Numbered from the stretch's first letter, positions 50,865 through 59,046 are shown. The stretch is 64,000 nucleotides of DNA from Alphaproteobacteria bacterium (GCA_947473475.1 CANJBZ010000001.1:1-64000); one strand, 5' to 3'. Numbers and translations are program-made. The notes: generated by a model not told the origin, from the sequence alone.

Positions 50865-51452
50865 ATGCACCGGGCGGTCCTCGCGGTTGTCGCTATCGCC
50901 ATTGCTTCGGCGGCGACCGTCATTGCGCCGCGTGCGCAAACATCCGATGGTCCGGCCTATACGGCGGACGGGCGTTTGAATTTTCCTGCGGGCTATCGGA
51001 CGTGGGTGTTTCTCTCGTCCGGCCTCGACATGTCGTATTCGCCGTTCGCCCTGCCCGGACGGCATTCCTTCACCAACGTCTTCGTCAATCCGGGTGCGTA
51101 TGAGTCGTTTCAGAAGACCGGCACATGGCCCGACAAAACGACGCTCATTCTGGAAGTGCGGCGCGGGGAGACGAGCGGCTCCATCAACAAGAACGGCCAG
51201 TTTCAGACCGATATCGTGCAGACCGAAGTGCATCTGAAAGACGAGGCGCGCGGCGGCTGGGCGTTCTACGGTTTTCGCGATCAGACAACGCCCGCCACGA
51301 TGACCGCGCGCACCGCCGATTGCTATGCGTGCCATCAGGCTAACGGCGCCGTGGATACGACGTTCGTACAATTCTATCCGACGCTGCTGCCCCTCGCGCG
51401 CGAGAAGAAGACGTTAAGTACGGGTTATCTAGCCGGAGAGGCGAAGAAATGA
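50865..51452 (+). CDS. Cytochrome P460-family protein
   Basis: Exported c-type heme protein, 195 residues, with a signal peptide (residues 1-24). One heme site CYACHQANGAVDTTFVQFYP is typical of cytochrome P460, where a lysine also cross-links the heme; the N-terminal half has GYRTWVFLSSG and VFVNPGAYESFQKTG. Family members oxidise hydroxylamine or bind NO. Why it is coupled to a glycolate permease (four-base gap) is unclear; it could accept electrons or detoxify in the periplasm. Confidence 0.9.
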   Translation: MHRAVLAVVAIAIASAATVIAPRAQTSDGPAYTADGRLNFPAGYRTWVFLSSGLDMSYSPFALPGRHSFTNVFVNPGAYESFQKTGTWPDKTTLILEVRRGETSGSINKNGQFQTDIVQTEVHLKDEARGGWAFYGFRDQTTPATMTARTADCYACHQANGAVDTTFVQFYPTLLPLAREKKTLSTGYLAGEAKK

Positions 51453-51456
51453 CTTC

Positions 51457-51590
51457 ACCCTCCCCTTGAGGGAGGGTCGAATTTTGGAGCGGAGCGAGAA
51501 AATTCGGGGAGGGGACTGCGTCCTCGCCGATATCCCCTCCCCGAAATTGCTGGCGCAATTTCGACCCTCCCTCAAGGGGAGGGTGGGGGA
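51457..51590. repeat. Composite palindromic element (CCTCCCCTTGAGGG type)
   Basis: Outer ACCCTCCCCTTGAGGGAGGG and CCCTCCCTCAAGGGGAGGGT. Inside are GGGGAGGGGAC/ATCCCCTCCCCG and AAATTGCTGGCGCAATTT. It lies between the convergent P460 and small exported protein genes. Confidence 0.88.
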
Positions 51591-52001
51591 TTAGCGTTTG
51601 CTGTTGAAGCGCGGCGCATATTCCCCGTTTGGTCCAAAGGTCGGATCGGCCAATGCGCCATTCGTCGGAAAATCCGAGAACGCGGGGTTGCCGGTCTGGA
51701 AAGCCGGATTGGCAAAGGGGAAAGACGGGTTGGTGAAGGGCGTACCGGGATCGGACTGCATAGGGAAGCGTGGCTGACCGACGCTCACACTGGCGGAGCC
51801 GCCAAAGCCAAACGCACCGCCATTATAGGTGCCAAAGCTCTGGGCCGTTCCCGAAACCCGCTTTTGCGGCTTGTTCGCGGGATCGGCGAAACCCGTCGTG
51901 CCTCTGTTGCTGGGCATCGTGGTGCTGGACATAGCCCAACCCGGCGCTGTGCCGAGAACGACCATCGCCAGTGCAATCGAGAGTGTCAGCCTACCGGTCA
52001 T
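51591..52001 (-). CDS. Small exported Phe/Asn/Pro-rich repeat protein
   Basis: A 136-residue protein with a signal peptide ending near GWAMSS. The C-terminal half has short degenerate repeats (PFTNPSFPFANPAFQTGNPAF). GGAGACC precedes the ATG. No family recognised; possibly a surface or matrix protein. It lies downstream of the PEP-CTERM gene on the same strand, but a terminator separates them. Confidence 0.75.
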   Translation of the reverse strand: MTGRLTLSIALAMVVLGTAPGWAMSSTTMPSNRGTTGFADPANKPQKRVSGTAQSFGTYNGGAFGFGGSASVSVGQPRFPMQSDPGTPFTNPSFPFANPAFQTGNPAFSDFPTNGALADPTFGPNGEYAPRFNSKR

Positions 52002-52095
52002 AATGGTCTCCGCTTATGGGCAGCAGCCATCAGGCGCTATTCTCCGGAATGGCGCAAGCAAATACGACCAATTCCGATTGCCGGGCCGGGGTGCG

Positions 52096-52126
52096 CAAAA
52101 AGAAACGGCGGCCGGAGCCGCCGTTT
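52096..52126 (-). terminator. Intrinsic terminator of the PEP-CTERM gene
   Basis: Reading the minus strand: stem AAACGGCGGC, loop TCCG, GCCGCCGTTT, then CTTTTTG. Ten perfect base pairs (52103-52112 with 52117-52126). It lies 23 bp after the stop at 52149. Confidence 0.9.
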
Positions 52127-52148
52127 GTAACGCATGTTTCGGATCGGC

Positions 52149-52847
52149 TTATTTGCGGGCTTTGCGCCGGCGCGCTGCACCCAGTCCCACCAATCCTCCG
52201 CCCAACAGGGCCAGAGTGGAAGGCTCCGGTACGGCTGTCGCGTTGAACTCGGTGACCAACGCACCACTTTGGTTTCCGAAGCAACCGGAATTGGTCAAGC
52301 AGTATGCCCGAGATGTTACGGCGCCGTTGTAATCGGCCTGATTGTAGCCATTGCCATTCCCATTCGGGGCATCGGCCTGGTTGTTCACGACGACTTCAAG
52401 CAGCAAATCGCCGACCAAAGGGTCATAGAAGAACGGCGTACCACTGATCGTGAACGACGGGTTCATATTGCCGCCGCCGCTGATGGACGCGAACAAGGTC
52501 TGCGCCCCTGACACGTTCGAAGACAGCGTGTCGCTCAAGCTGCCAACACCGTTGGCGGCGTAAGACAGATACACATCGTAAGTGCCGCTGAGAACCGTCG
52601 AATTCCCGATAAAGCCCGTATAGAGGGAGAACGTCAGCGAGTTGATCGTTATCGCGCCCGGAAAGGCGGAAGCCTTGTACGCTTGCTGATAGTCAACGCT
52701 TAAGCCGCTATTCGTTCCGCTGTCATTGCAGAGAAACGGATAGCAGTTACCGGCGTCGTTCGATCCAACGATAATCCCAGCCGAAGCCGGGGATGCAGCC
52801 AAAAACATGGCGCCGGCACCCAGCGCCGCCATCAGAATTTTTTTCAT
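52149..52847 (-). CDS. PEP-CTERM sorting-domain protein
   Basis: Exported protein of about 232 residues for exosortase-dependent sorting. Signal peptide MKKILMAALGAGAMFLAASP with ASA cleavage site; the C-terminus has the full tripartite PEP-CTERM signal VPEPSTLALLGGGLVGLGAA followed by RRRKARK. The middle is a Ser/Thr/Asn-rich beta domain with paired cysteines (NCYPFLCND and YCLTNSGCFGN). Family knowledge links these proteins to exopolysaccharide and flocs. AAGGAAAA sits seven bases before ATG 52847, and a sigma-54 type promoter lies just upstream. No exosortase gene (XrtA or similar) is in the window. Confidence 0.95.
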   Translation of the reverse strand: MKKILMAALGAGAMFLAASPASAGIIVGSNDAGNCYPFLCNDSGTNSGLSVDYQQAYKASAFPGAITINSLTFSLYTGFIGNSTVLSGTYDVYLSYAANGVGSLSDTLSSNVSGAQTLFASISGGGNMNPSFTISGTPFFYDPLVGDLLLEVVVNNQADAPNGNGNGYNQADYNGAVTSRAYCLTNSGCFGNQSGALVTEFNATAVPEPSTLALLGGGLVGLGAARRRKARK

Positions 52848-52882
52848 TGAGATATTTTCCTTGCCCACTCAAACGAGCAAAA

Positions 52883-52898
52883 TGCAAGATACATGCCG
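52883..52898 (-). promoter_or_regulatory. Sigma-54 (RpoN) promoter of the PEP-CTERM gene
   Basis: Minus-strand CGGCATG-tatc-TTGCA matches the RpoN consensus TGGCACG-N4-TTGCW at all but two positions, with the required ten bases between GG and GC. Transcription would start near 52872, giving a leader of about 25 bases that contains the AAGGAAAA site. Confidence 0.75.
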
Positions 52899-52922
52899 AT
52901 TTAAAAATATGAATGATATCAA

Positions 52923-52935
52923 TGGGTAAAACCCA
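52923..52935. promoter_or_regulatory. TGGGT-AAA-ACCCA dyad upstream of the sigma-54 promoter
   Basis: Perfect 5-bp arms around AAA, about 50-65 bp upstream of the predicted start site. It is a possible activator-binding half of the regulatory region. Confidence 0.4.
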
Positions 52936-52949
52936 GATCACCCACGGGT

Positions 52950-52967
52950 TGTAAAGTCTAGCTTACA
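52950..52967. promoter_or_regulatory. TGTAA/TTACA dyad, candidate enhancer site
   Basis: TGTAAAGTCTAGCTTACA has TGTAA and TTACA arms and lies about 78-95 bp upstream of the predicted start, the usual place for a sigma-54 activator site (PrsR-like). It is also near the 3' end of the MFS gene region. Confidence 0.45.
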
Positions 52968-53023
52968 CCGAGCCTAGGCGCGAGGTGTGCTGGGCTCCTG
53001 CGAACCTCCGATATGGGTGGTGC

Positions 53024-54307
53024 TTACTCCGCAGGAGCCGGACGCGCCGCCGCGCCGGTTGGGAGTTCTTCCGTGAACTGCTTTTCCGGGTGCATCAGGA
53101 ACGAACTGAGCGCACCCACCATCAGCACACCCATGGCCAGCATGAACGGAAGCTGCTTGTCGCCGGAAAGATCGGTGGCATAGCCTGCGACCACGGGCGA
53201 GAGAATCGCCGCCAGGGCCGAACCCGCATTCATCAGCCCCGACGCCGTGCCGGAAAATTTCGGTGCGATGTCCATGGGGATGGCCCACATCGGTCCGATC
53301 ACGCATTCGGCGAAGAAGAAGCCGCCCGCGAGGCAAACCGCCACAACCGTCATATCGCGTACATACAAGACGGGGATCAGCCACAGAACCGCCGCGGTAA
53401 ATCCGATCACCGTGACGCAGATCCGGGCGAAGCGGACATTGCCGGTCTTGTGCAGAAGCTTGTCCGACACAATGCCGCCGGTCGTATTGCCGATGGCGCC
53501 GATAAAATACACCATCGTGGAGAACAACGCGGCGTCCTGGTTGCTCAGCGAGAAGGTGTCTTTGAAGAAGGACGGCAGGTAGGAGAGGTACAGCCACAGA
53601 CACCAGCCGTAACAGAAATAGGTCAGCGTCACCGGCCACATGCGGGAAATCAGCGGCCCCCATGGCACTTTCGGGCGAGGCCCCTTCGGTGCGTGCGGCA
53701 GCAGCGCCAATTCTTCCTTCGTGCAGGAAGGGTGCTCCTTCGGATCGTCCCGGAAATACCAGAACCATACGGCGGCCCAGACAAAGCCGATCAAGCCGGT
53801 GACCACGAACGCGCCGCGCCACGTGAAGGCGGCCATCAGCGCGACCGTCATCACCGGCGTCAACGCATTGCCCAGACGCGACAGGGCGTGCGTGACGCCT
53901 TGCGCAAATCCCCGCTTACGCGGCTCGACCCAGTACTGCATGGCGCGCGTCGCGGTGGGCAGCGTGGCGCCCACGCCGAAGCCCATGAGAATGCGCCACA
54001 TGATCAGCGACAGAAATCCCGTGGAAAGGCCCGTGAGTACGGTCGCTCCGGCCCAAACCAGGCCGCTATAGAACAGCGTTTTGCGTGGACCGAATTTGTC
54101 GGCGGTCATGCCGCCGATGATTTGGAACAGCAGATACGGGTAGCCGAACACCGAAAAGATAAAGAGCGACTGCGTGTTCGAAAGGCCGAATTCCGGGCGG
54201 ATATCGAGCATCGCCGTGCTGACGCTCTGCCGCACGATGTACGAGATGAAGTACATCGCGCACAGGAGGATGAGCACCACATTGGTGGCTTTGAACATGC
54301 GCTGCAT
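53024..54307 (-). CDS. MFS transporter, ACS/OPA type
   Basis: Twelve-helix carrier, 427 residues. Motifs are MYFISYIVRQSVSTAMLDI in TM1, the loop 2-3 motif GGMTADKFGPRKTL, and ILMGFGVGATLPTATRAMQYWVEP in TM4-5 (in part), as in anion:cation symporters and phosphate antiporters. Likely substrates are organic acids. GGGAGGA supports ATG 54307. It lies 49 bp after the aminotransferase gene on the same strand, so it may carry a substrate of glyoxylate metabolism. Confidence 0.9.
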   Translation of the reverse strand: MQRMFKATNVVLILLCAMYFISYIVRQSVSTAMLDIRPEFGLSNTQSLFIFSVFGYPYLLFQIIGGMTADKFGPRKTLFYSGLVWAGATVLTGLSTGFLSLIMWRILMGFGVGATLPTATRAMQYWVEPRKRGFAQGVTHALSRLGNALTPVMTVALMAAFTWRGAFVVTGLIGFVWAAVWFWYFRDDPKEHPSCTKEELALLPHAPKGPRPKVPWGPLISRMWPVTLTYFCYGWCLWLYLSYLPSFFKDTFSLSNQDAALFSTMVYFIGAIGNTTGGIVSDKLLHKTGNVRFARICVTVIGFTAAVLWLIPVLYVRDMTVVAVCLAGGFFFAECVIGPMWAIPMDIAPKFSGTASGLMNAGSALAAILSPVVAGYATDLSGDKQLPFMLAMGVLMVGALSSFLMHPEKQFTEELPTGAAARPAPAE

Positions 54308-54356
54308 CGATTCCTCCCGGCGTTCTTTTTATGCGAATCGATTATTCGGCGAACGT

Positions 54357-55550
54357 TTACATCGGCGCCTTGGCGGTTTCGGCGAGATAGTCCATCGCTG
54401 CTTGAGCGCCGCCCTTGGTGTGCGGCACGCCGGCAAGCTGAAGCCCCATTTCGACGCCGGAAATCGCGCCCAGCATGGTCAGATCGTTCGTGTCGCCCAA
54501 ATGGCCGATGCGGAACACCTTGCCCGAAACCTTGGACAGTCCCTGGCCCAGCGACATGTCGAAATTTTCCAGCACGATTTTGCGGAAGGCATCCGCATCG
54601 TGTCCGGCCGGCATCATGATGGCGGTCAGCACAGGCGAATAGCATTTCGGATCGCGGCAGAGGATTTCCAGGTTCCACCCCCGCACCGCACGGCGCGTCG
54701 CCTCGGCATGGCGCTTGTGGCGGGCGAACACGCGGTCCAGCCCTTCCTCATGCAGCATGTCGATAGCTTCGGCGAGGCCGTACAGCAGGTTGGTCGCGGG
54801 CGTGTAGGGGAAGAAGCCGGAGGCGTTCGGGCCCACCATATCTTCCCAGGAGAAGAAGGCCTTGGGCAGCTTCCCCAGCTTGGACGCCTTAAGCGCTTTT
54901 TCGCTGACAGCGGTGAAACCGAGGCCGGGCGGTAGCATCAGGCCCTTCTGGGAACCCGCAACGGTGACATCCGCGCCCCATTCATCGTGGCAATAATCGA
55001 CCGAGGCCAGCGAGGAAATCGTGTCGACCAGCAGCAGTGCCGGATGGCCCGCCGCGTCGATGGCCTTGCGCACGGCGGCGATGTCGGAGGTCGCGCCCGT
55101 CGACGTTTCGTTGTGGACAACGCAGACCGCCTTGATCTCGCGGCCCGTATCGGTGCGGAGCCGTTCTTCGATCTTGTTGGCGTCGACGCCGCCGCGCCAG
55201 TCCGATTCGATGAACTCCGGCTTGATGCCGAGTTTCAGCGCCATGGTCTTCCACAGCGTGGCAAAATGGCCCGTCTCATACATCAGGACCGTATCGCCGG
55301 GGGACAGCAGATTGGTCAGCGAAGCTTCCCAGGCGCCGGTACCGGAGGACGGATAGATGAATGCCGCGCCCTTGGTCTTGAAAATCGTCTTGATCCCGGA
55401 CAGAACGCGCTGCCCAAGCTGCTGAAATTCAGGACCACGGTGATCGATTGTGGGCCGGTCCATGGCGCGCAAAATGCGGTCTGGAACGGGCGTCGGGCCG
55501 GGAATCTGAAGGAAGTGACGGCCAGCGGTACGGGGGGTGTTTGTTGCCAT
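54357..55550 (-). CDS. Alanine/serine-glyoxylate aminotransferase family
   Basis: PLP-dependent class V aminotransferase, 397 residues, that would turn glyoxylate into glycine with serine or alanine as donor. The PLP lysine is K202 in VAGSQKGLMLPPG; other motifs are PGPTPVPDRILRAM, PSSGTGAWEASL and LLLVDTISSLASVD. The start is ATG 55550. It is divergent from the FAD/Fe-S dehydrogenase over a perfect 24-bp palindrome, and lies 5 kb from glcDEF, so the genes could run glycolate to glycine. Confidence 0.94.
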   Translation of the reverse strand: MATNTPRTAGRHFLQIPGPTPVPDRILRAMDRPTIDHRGPEFQQLGQRVLSGIKTIFKTKGAAFIYPSSGTGAWEASLTNLLSPGDTVLMYETGHFATLWKTMALKLGIKPEFIESDWRGGVDANKIEERLRTDTGREIKAVCVVHNETSTGATSDIAAVRKAIDAAGHPALLLVDTISSLASVDYCHDEWGADVTVAGSQKGLMLPPGLGFTAVSEKALKASKLGKLPKAFFSWEDMVGPNASGFFPYTPATNLLYGLAEAIDMLHEEGLDRVFARHKRHAEATRRAVRGWNLEILCRDPKCYSPVLTAIMMPAGHDADAFRKIVLENFDMSLGQGLSKVSGKVFRIGHLGDTNDLTMLGAISGVEMGLQLAGVPHTKGGAQAAMDYLAETAKAPM

Positions 55551-55596
55551 GATAGCTCGGGAGTTTGGGCGTAAGTCGCGGCTTTTCTTCACATGT

Positions 55597-55620
55597 CCTG
55601 CCCTTGTACACAAGGGCAGG
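55597..55620. promoter_or_regulatory. 24-bp palindrome, candidate operator in the divergent promoter
   Basis: Arms CCTGCCCTTGT (55597-55607) and ACAAGGGCAGG (55610-55620) are perfect around AC. It is 46 bp upstream of the aminotransferase ATG and 20 bp upstream of the dehydrogenase ATG. The core TTGTACACAA resembles GntR-type sites. Confidence 0.65.
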
Positions 55621-55640
55621 CACACTCCATAAGGGTTCCC

Positions 55641-58600
55641 ATGACCGTCATCGCGAGCCCCGGCCTGGAAAGGCGCTTAAAGTCCGAAGCGGCAGGCGAA
55701 GTCCTGTTCGACCGCTTTACCCGCGGCCGTTACGCTACGGACGCTTCCTCCTATCAAATGATGCCCATGGGCGTCGTGGTGCCCCGCACCCAAGCCGAAG
55801 CCGAAAAGGCGCTGGCGATTGCACGTAGCGAAGGCATCAGCGTCACGCCGCGCGGCGGCGGCACGTCGCAATGCGGCCAGACGATTAACCATTCGCTGAT
55901 CGTCGACTGCGCGAAATATCTGAACAACATCGTCTCGCTGGATGTCGCGGCGCAGCGCTGCGTGGTGCAGCCGGGTATCGTTCTCGACGATTTGAACCGT
56001 CAGCTGAAGAAGCATGGCCTGTGGTTCCCGGTCGATCCCTCCACGGCCTCGCGCGCCACACTCGGCGGTATGACCGGCAACAATTCCTGCGGCACGCGTT
56101 CGCTGCGCTACGGCACGACGCGGGACAATATCGTTGCCATCAATGCGGTGCTGCCGAATGGCGCGCCGGCCTATTTCGGCGAGGTGTCGCGCGATCTTGC
56201 CGAACTGGCGGCCGATTCGGCGCTACGGCCCATCGCCCGGGCGCTGCTCGATCTGGGCGAGCGCGAGGCGCTGGAAATCGAAGAACGCTTCCCCAAGGTG
56301 CAGCGCCGCGTCGGCGGTTACAATCTTGACGCGCTGGTGCCGAAGAACACAAAGACCAACCTCGCGCATATTCTCGTGGGCTCTGAAGGCACGCTCGCTT
56401 TTTCGACGGCCATTGAACTGAAGCTGGCGCCGCTGCTGGGCAGGCGCGTGATGGGCGTCTGCCATTTCGGCCAGTTCTACGAAGCGATGAATGCCGCCCA
56501 GCATCTGGTTACGCTCGGCCCGATTGCGGTCGAAGCGATCGACAAGACCATGCTCGATCTCGCCCGCGCGATTCCGCTGTTCCGCGACATCATTCCAAAA
56601 TTCACCCGCGAAGATCCCGAAGCCCTGCTGATGGTGGAATTCGACGAGGGCGATGAGGAGAACGAACGCCGGCTGAAACGCCTGAACGAAATGATGGGCG
56701 ATCTCGGCTTTTCCTGGGACAAGATCGGCGCGAAATGGGGCGGCGTCGTCGAAGTGCGCGACGCGGGGCTGCAGACCGCCATCGCGGAAGTGCGCGCCTC
56801 CGGCCTCAACATCATGATGAGCATGAAGGACGAGCGTAAGCCCGTCTCCTTCATCGAAGATTGCGCGGTGCCGTTGGTGCATCTGGCCGAATACACCGAC
56901 CGCCTGACGCAGGTGTTCGAGAAATACGGCACCAAAGGCACCTGGTACGCGCACGCCTCCGTTGGCTGTCTGCATGTGCGCCCGGTGCTGAATCTAAAGC
57001 TCGAAAAAGATCTGAAAGCGATGCGCGCCATCGCCGAGGAAGCCTTCGAGCTGGTGAAGAAGTTCAAAGGCTCGCATTCGGGCGAGCATGGCGATGGAAT
57101 CGTGCGCAGCGAATTCCACGAGATGATGTTCGGCGAACGTCTCGTGCGCGATTTCGGCGAAGTCAAAGCGCTGTTCGATCCGAACAAATTCTTCAATCCG
57201 GGCAAGATCGTCGGCGCGCCCAAATTCGACGACCGCGATTATCTGCGTTACAGCCCGCGCTACGAAATTTCAGATTTTACGCCCGCTCTGGATTGGACGG
57301 ATTATCCCGGTGGCGCCCATGGTTTTCAGGGCGCGGCCGAGATGTGCAACAACAATGGCGCCTGCCGCAAATCCGAAGGCGGCGCGATGTGTCCGTCCTA
57401 TCGCGCGACGCGCAACGAACGCGACGTCACGCGCGGCCGTGCCAATACGCTGCGTCTGGCGCTGTCGGGTCAGCTTGGCGAGGGCGCGCTGACGTCGGAT
57501 GCCATGCTCGAAACGCTGAAGCTGTGCGTGTCGTGCAAGGCCTGCCGCCGCGAATGCCCGACCGGCGTCGACATGGCCAAAATGAAAATCGAAGTGCTGG
57601 CCGCGCGCGCCAACAAATACGGCATCTCCTTGCGCGACCGTCTGATCGGCTATCTGCCGCGTTACGCGCGGCTGGCTTCCGCTTTGGCGCCGCTGGTAAA
57701 CCTGCGCGACCGCGTGCCCTTCCTCGCGATGCTTAGCGAAAAAGTCGCCGGCTTCTCCGCCAAGCGCCGCCTGCCGCAATTCCGCATGCGCTACTTCAAT
57801 CCGAAGGAAGATGCTGTCGGTCCAGATGGTGGTCCCGAAGTCGTCCTTTTCGCCGATACCTTCAATCGCTACCACGAACGCGAAAATCTCGACGCGGCCG
57901 TCGCCGTTCTGACCGGCGCCGGCTACCGCGTACACTTGCCCAAACCCGTGAATGGCTCGTCGCGCCCGCTGTGCTGCGGCCGCACCTTCCTGACGGCCGG
58001 TCTTGTCGATGAAGCCCGCGCCGAACTGGAACGCACCTTCGCCGCGTTCCTTCCCTTCGCGCAACGCGGCATCCCCATTGTCGGCCTGGAACCCTCCTGC
58101 CTGTTCACCTTCCGCGACGAAGCGATCTCGCTCTCCGCTCCCCCCCTCCCCTCGCGGGAGGGGGCAGGGGGAGGGGGCCTCTCCGCGTCCGGCTCCATCC
58201 TCACACGCGCCAACGCCGAACTCCTCGCCAAATCGACTTTGCTGTTCGAGGAATTCCTGGCAAAGGAAATCGACGCCGGCCGCTTCACGCCAAACCTTGC
58301 GCCCATTGGCTCAACCGCGATGCTGCATGGCCATTGCCATCAGAAATCCTTCAACGTGATGGGACCGGTGCAGAAGGTGCTGTCTAAGGTGCCGGGCCTG
58401 AAGGTGAACCTCATCGAATCCTCCTGCTGCGGCATGGCGGGCGCGTTCGGTTATCAGGCCGAAACCATCGACGTGTCGCTGAAAATGGCTGAGCTGTCTC
58501 TACTGCCCGCCGTGCGCGGCGCCGACAAAGACGCCATCATTGTCGCGGACGGCACCTCCTGCCGCCACCAAATCAAAGACGGCACAGAGCGCCATGCCCT

Positions 58601-58652
58601 CCACGTCGCCGCGGTATTGGCGAAAAGCATGGAAGCTGCGCGGAACTCTTGA
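55641..58652 (+). CDS. FAD-linked oxidase / Fe-S fusion, D-2-hydroxyacid dehydrogenase type
   Basis: A 1003-residue fusion that oxidises a D-2-hydroxyacid (D-2-hydroxyglutarate or D-lactate type). The FAD_binding_4 domain has GISVTPRGGGTSQCGQTINH; then PSTASRATLGGMTGNNSCGTRS (in part); the FAD-oxidase C-terminal domain ends near FKGSHSGEHGDGIVRSEF. The ferredoxin-like region has CNNNGACRKSEGGAMCPSY and CVSCKACRRECPTGVD; the CCG region has PLCCGRTFLTAG and ESSCCGMAGAFGY. AAGGG precedes ATG 55641. At about residues 833-848 a palindrome-derived segment (PPLPSREGAGGGGLSASGS) interrupts the CCG region. The gene end overlaps the promoter of the toxin-antitoxin pair. Confidence 0.93.
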   Translation: MTVIASPGLERRLKSEAAGEVLFDRFTRGRYATDASSYQMMPMGVVVPRTQAEAEKALAIARSEGISVTPRGGGTSQCGQTINHSLIVDCAKYLNNIVSLDVAAQRCVVQPGIVLDDLNRQLKKHGLWFPVDPSTASRATLGGMTGNNSCGTRSLRYGTTRDNIVAINAVLPNGAPAYFGEVSRDLAELAADSALRPIARALLDLGEREALEIEERFPKVQRRVGGYNLDALVPKNTKTNLAHILVGSEGTLAFSTAIELKLAPLLGRRVMGVCHFGQFYEAMNAAQHLVTLGPIAVEAIDKTMLDLARAIPLFRDIIPKFTREDPEALLMVEFDEGDEENERRLKRLNEMMGDLGFSWDKIGAKWGGVVEVRDAGLQTAIAEVRASGLNIMMSMKDERKPVSFIEDCAVPLVHLAEYTDRLTQVFEKYGTKGTWYAHASVGCLHVRPVLNLKLEKDLKAMRAIAEEAFELVKKFKGSHSGEHGDGIVRSEFHEMMFGERLVRDFGEVKALFDPNKFFNPGKIVGAPKFDDRDYLRYSPRYEISDFTPALDWTDYPGGAHGFQGAAEMCNNNGACRKSEGGAMCPSYRATRNERDVTRGRANTLRLALSGQLGEGALTSDAMLETLKLCVSCKACRRECPTGVDMAKMKIEVLAARANKYGISLRDRLIGYLPRYARLASALAPLVNLRDRVPFLAMLSEKVAGFSAKRRLPQFRMRYFNPKEDAVGPDGGPEVVLFADTFNRYHERENLDAAVAVLTGAGYRVHLPKPVNGSSRPLCCGRTFLTAGLVDEARAELERTFAAFLPFAQRGIPIVGLEPSCLFTFRDEAISLSAPPLPSREGAGGGGLSASGSILTRANAELLAKSTLLFEEFLAKEIDAGRFTPNLAPIGSTAMLHGHCHQKSFNVMGPVQKVLSKVPGLKVNLIESSCCGMAGAFGYQAETIDVSLKMAELSLLPAVRGADKDAIIVADGTSCRHQIKDGTERHALHVAAVLAKSMEAARNS
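58139..58180. repeat. Palindromic element inserted in-frame in the dehydrogenase gene
   Basis: CCCCTCCCCTCGCGGGAGGG followed by GGCAGGGGGAGGGGG, the same family as 9661-9700. It is translated as SAPPLPSREGAGGGGLS and keeps the frame open. Confidence 0.85.
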
Positions 58653-58680
58653 CTTATATGGCAAATTTGACATATAAGTC
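58650..58680 (+). promoter_or_regulatory. Promoter and operator of the toxin-antitoxin pair
   Basis: Near-consensus sigma-70 elements TTGACT (58650-58655) and TATAAG (58673-58678) are exactly 17 bp apart. They lie within a perfect inverted repeat, GACTTATATG (58651-58660) and CATATAAGTC (58671-58680) with a ten-base spacer. Binding there would block the polymerase, as in autoregulated toxin-antitoxin operons. The start site would fall at or next to the toxin ATG (58684). Confidence 0.8.
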
Positions 58681-58683
58681 CGC

Positions 58684-59046
58684 ATGGCAAATCCGGAGCG
58701 GCCACTCATCTGGATAGGAAGTTGCAGGGCCGACATTTCGGCCATGCCAAAAGTGGTTAAAGCGTCGTTCGGTTATCGTTTGCGCCGGATCCAGAACGGA
58801 TTGGCGGTCACGGATGCTAAAGCACTTTCGCAGTTTGGCTCCGGAGTTTTGGAGCTGCGTGAAGCATACGATACGAACGCTTATCGCGTGATCTACGTGG
58901 TGCGGCTTAAGAATGCCGTCTACGTGCTCCACGCTTTTATGAAGAAATCAAAGTCCGGCATTGGGTTGCCAAAGGCCGACGCCAACCTCATTCGCGTGCG
59001 CTTGTTGCGGGCGCAAGCGGAAGATGCGGAGAATAATGATGCGTAA
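58684..59046 (+). CDS. Gp49/HigB-like (RelE-superfamily) toxin
   Basis: A 120-residue phage-derived Gp49-like toxin, expected to be a ribosome-dependent RNase. It opens MANPERPLIWIGSCRADISAM, matching the family W-x-G-S start, then FGYRLRRIQNGL, and YRVIYVVRLKNAVYVLHAFMKKS with the catalytic basic residues (in part). The toxin is first and the antitoxin second, the HigBA order. There is no room for a Shine-Dalgarno leader between promoter and ATG. Confidence 0.88.
   Translation: MANPERPLIWIGSCRADISAMPKVVKASFGYRLRRIQNGLAVTDAKALSQFGSGVLELREAYDTNAYRVIYVVRLKNAVYVLHAFMKKSKSGIGLPKADANLIRVRLLRAQAEDAENNDA

Noticed and set aside
52985-54619. A 544-residue frame opposite the ACS-type MFS gene and aminotransferase
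   Set aside because: Shadow of two conserved genes; no domain or ribosome-binding site.
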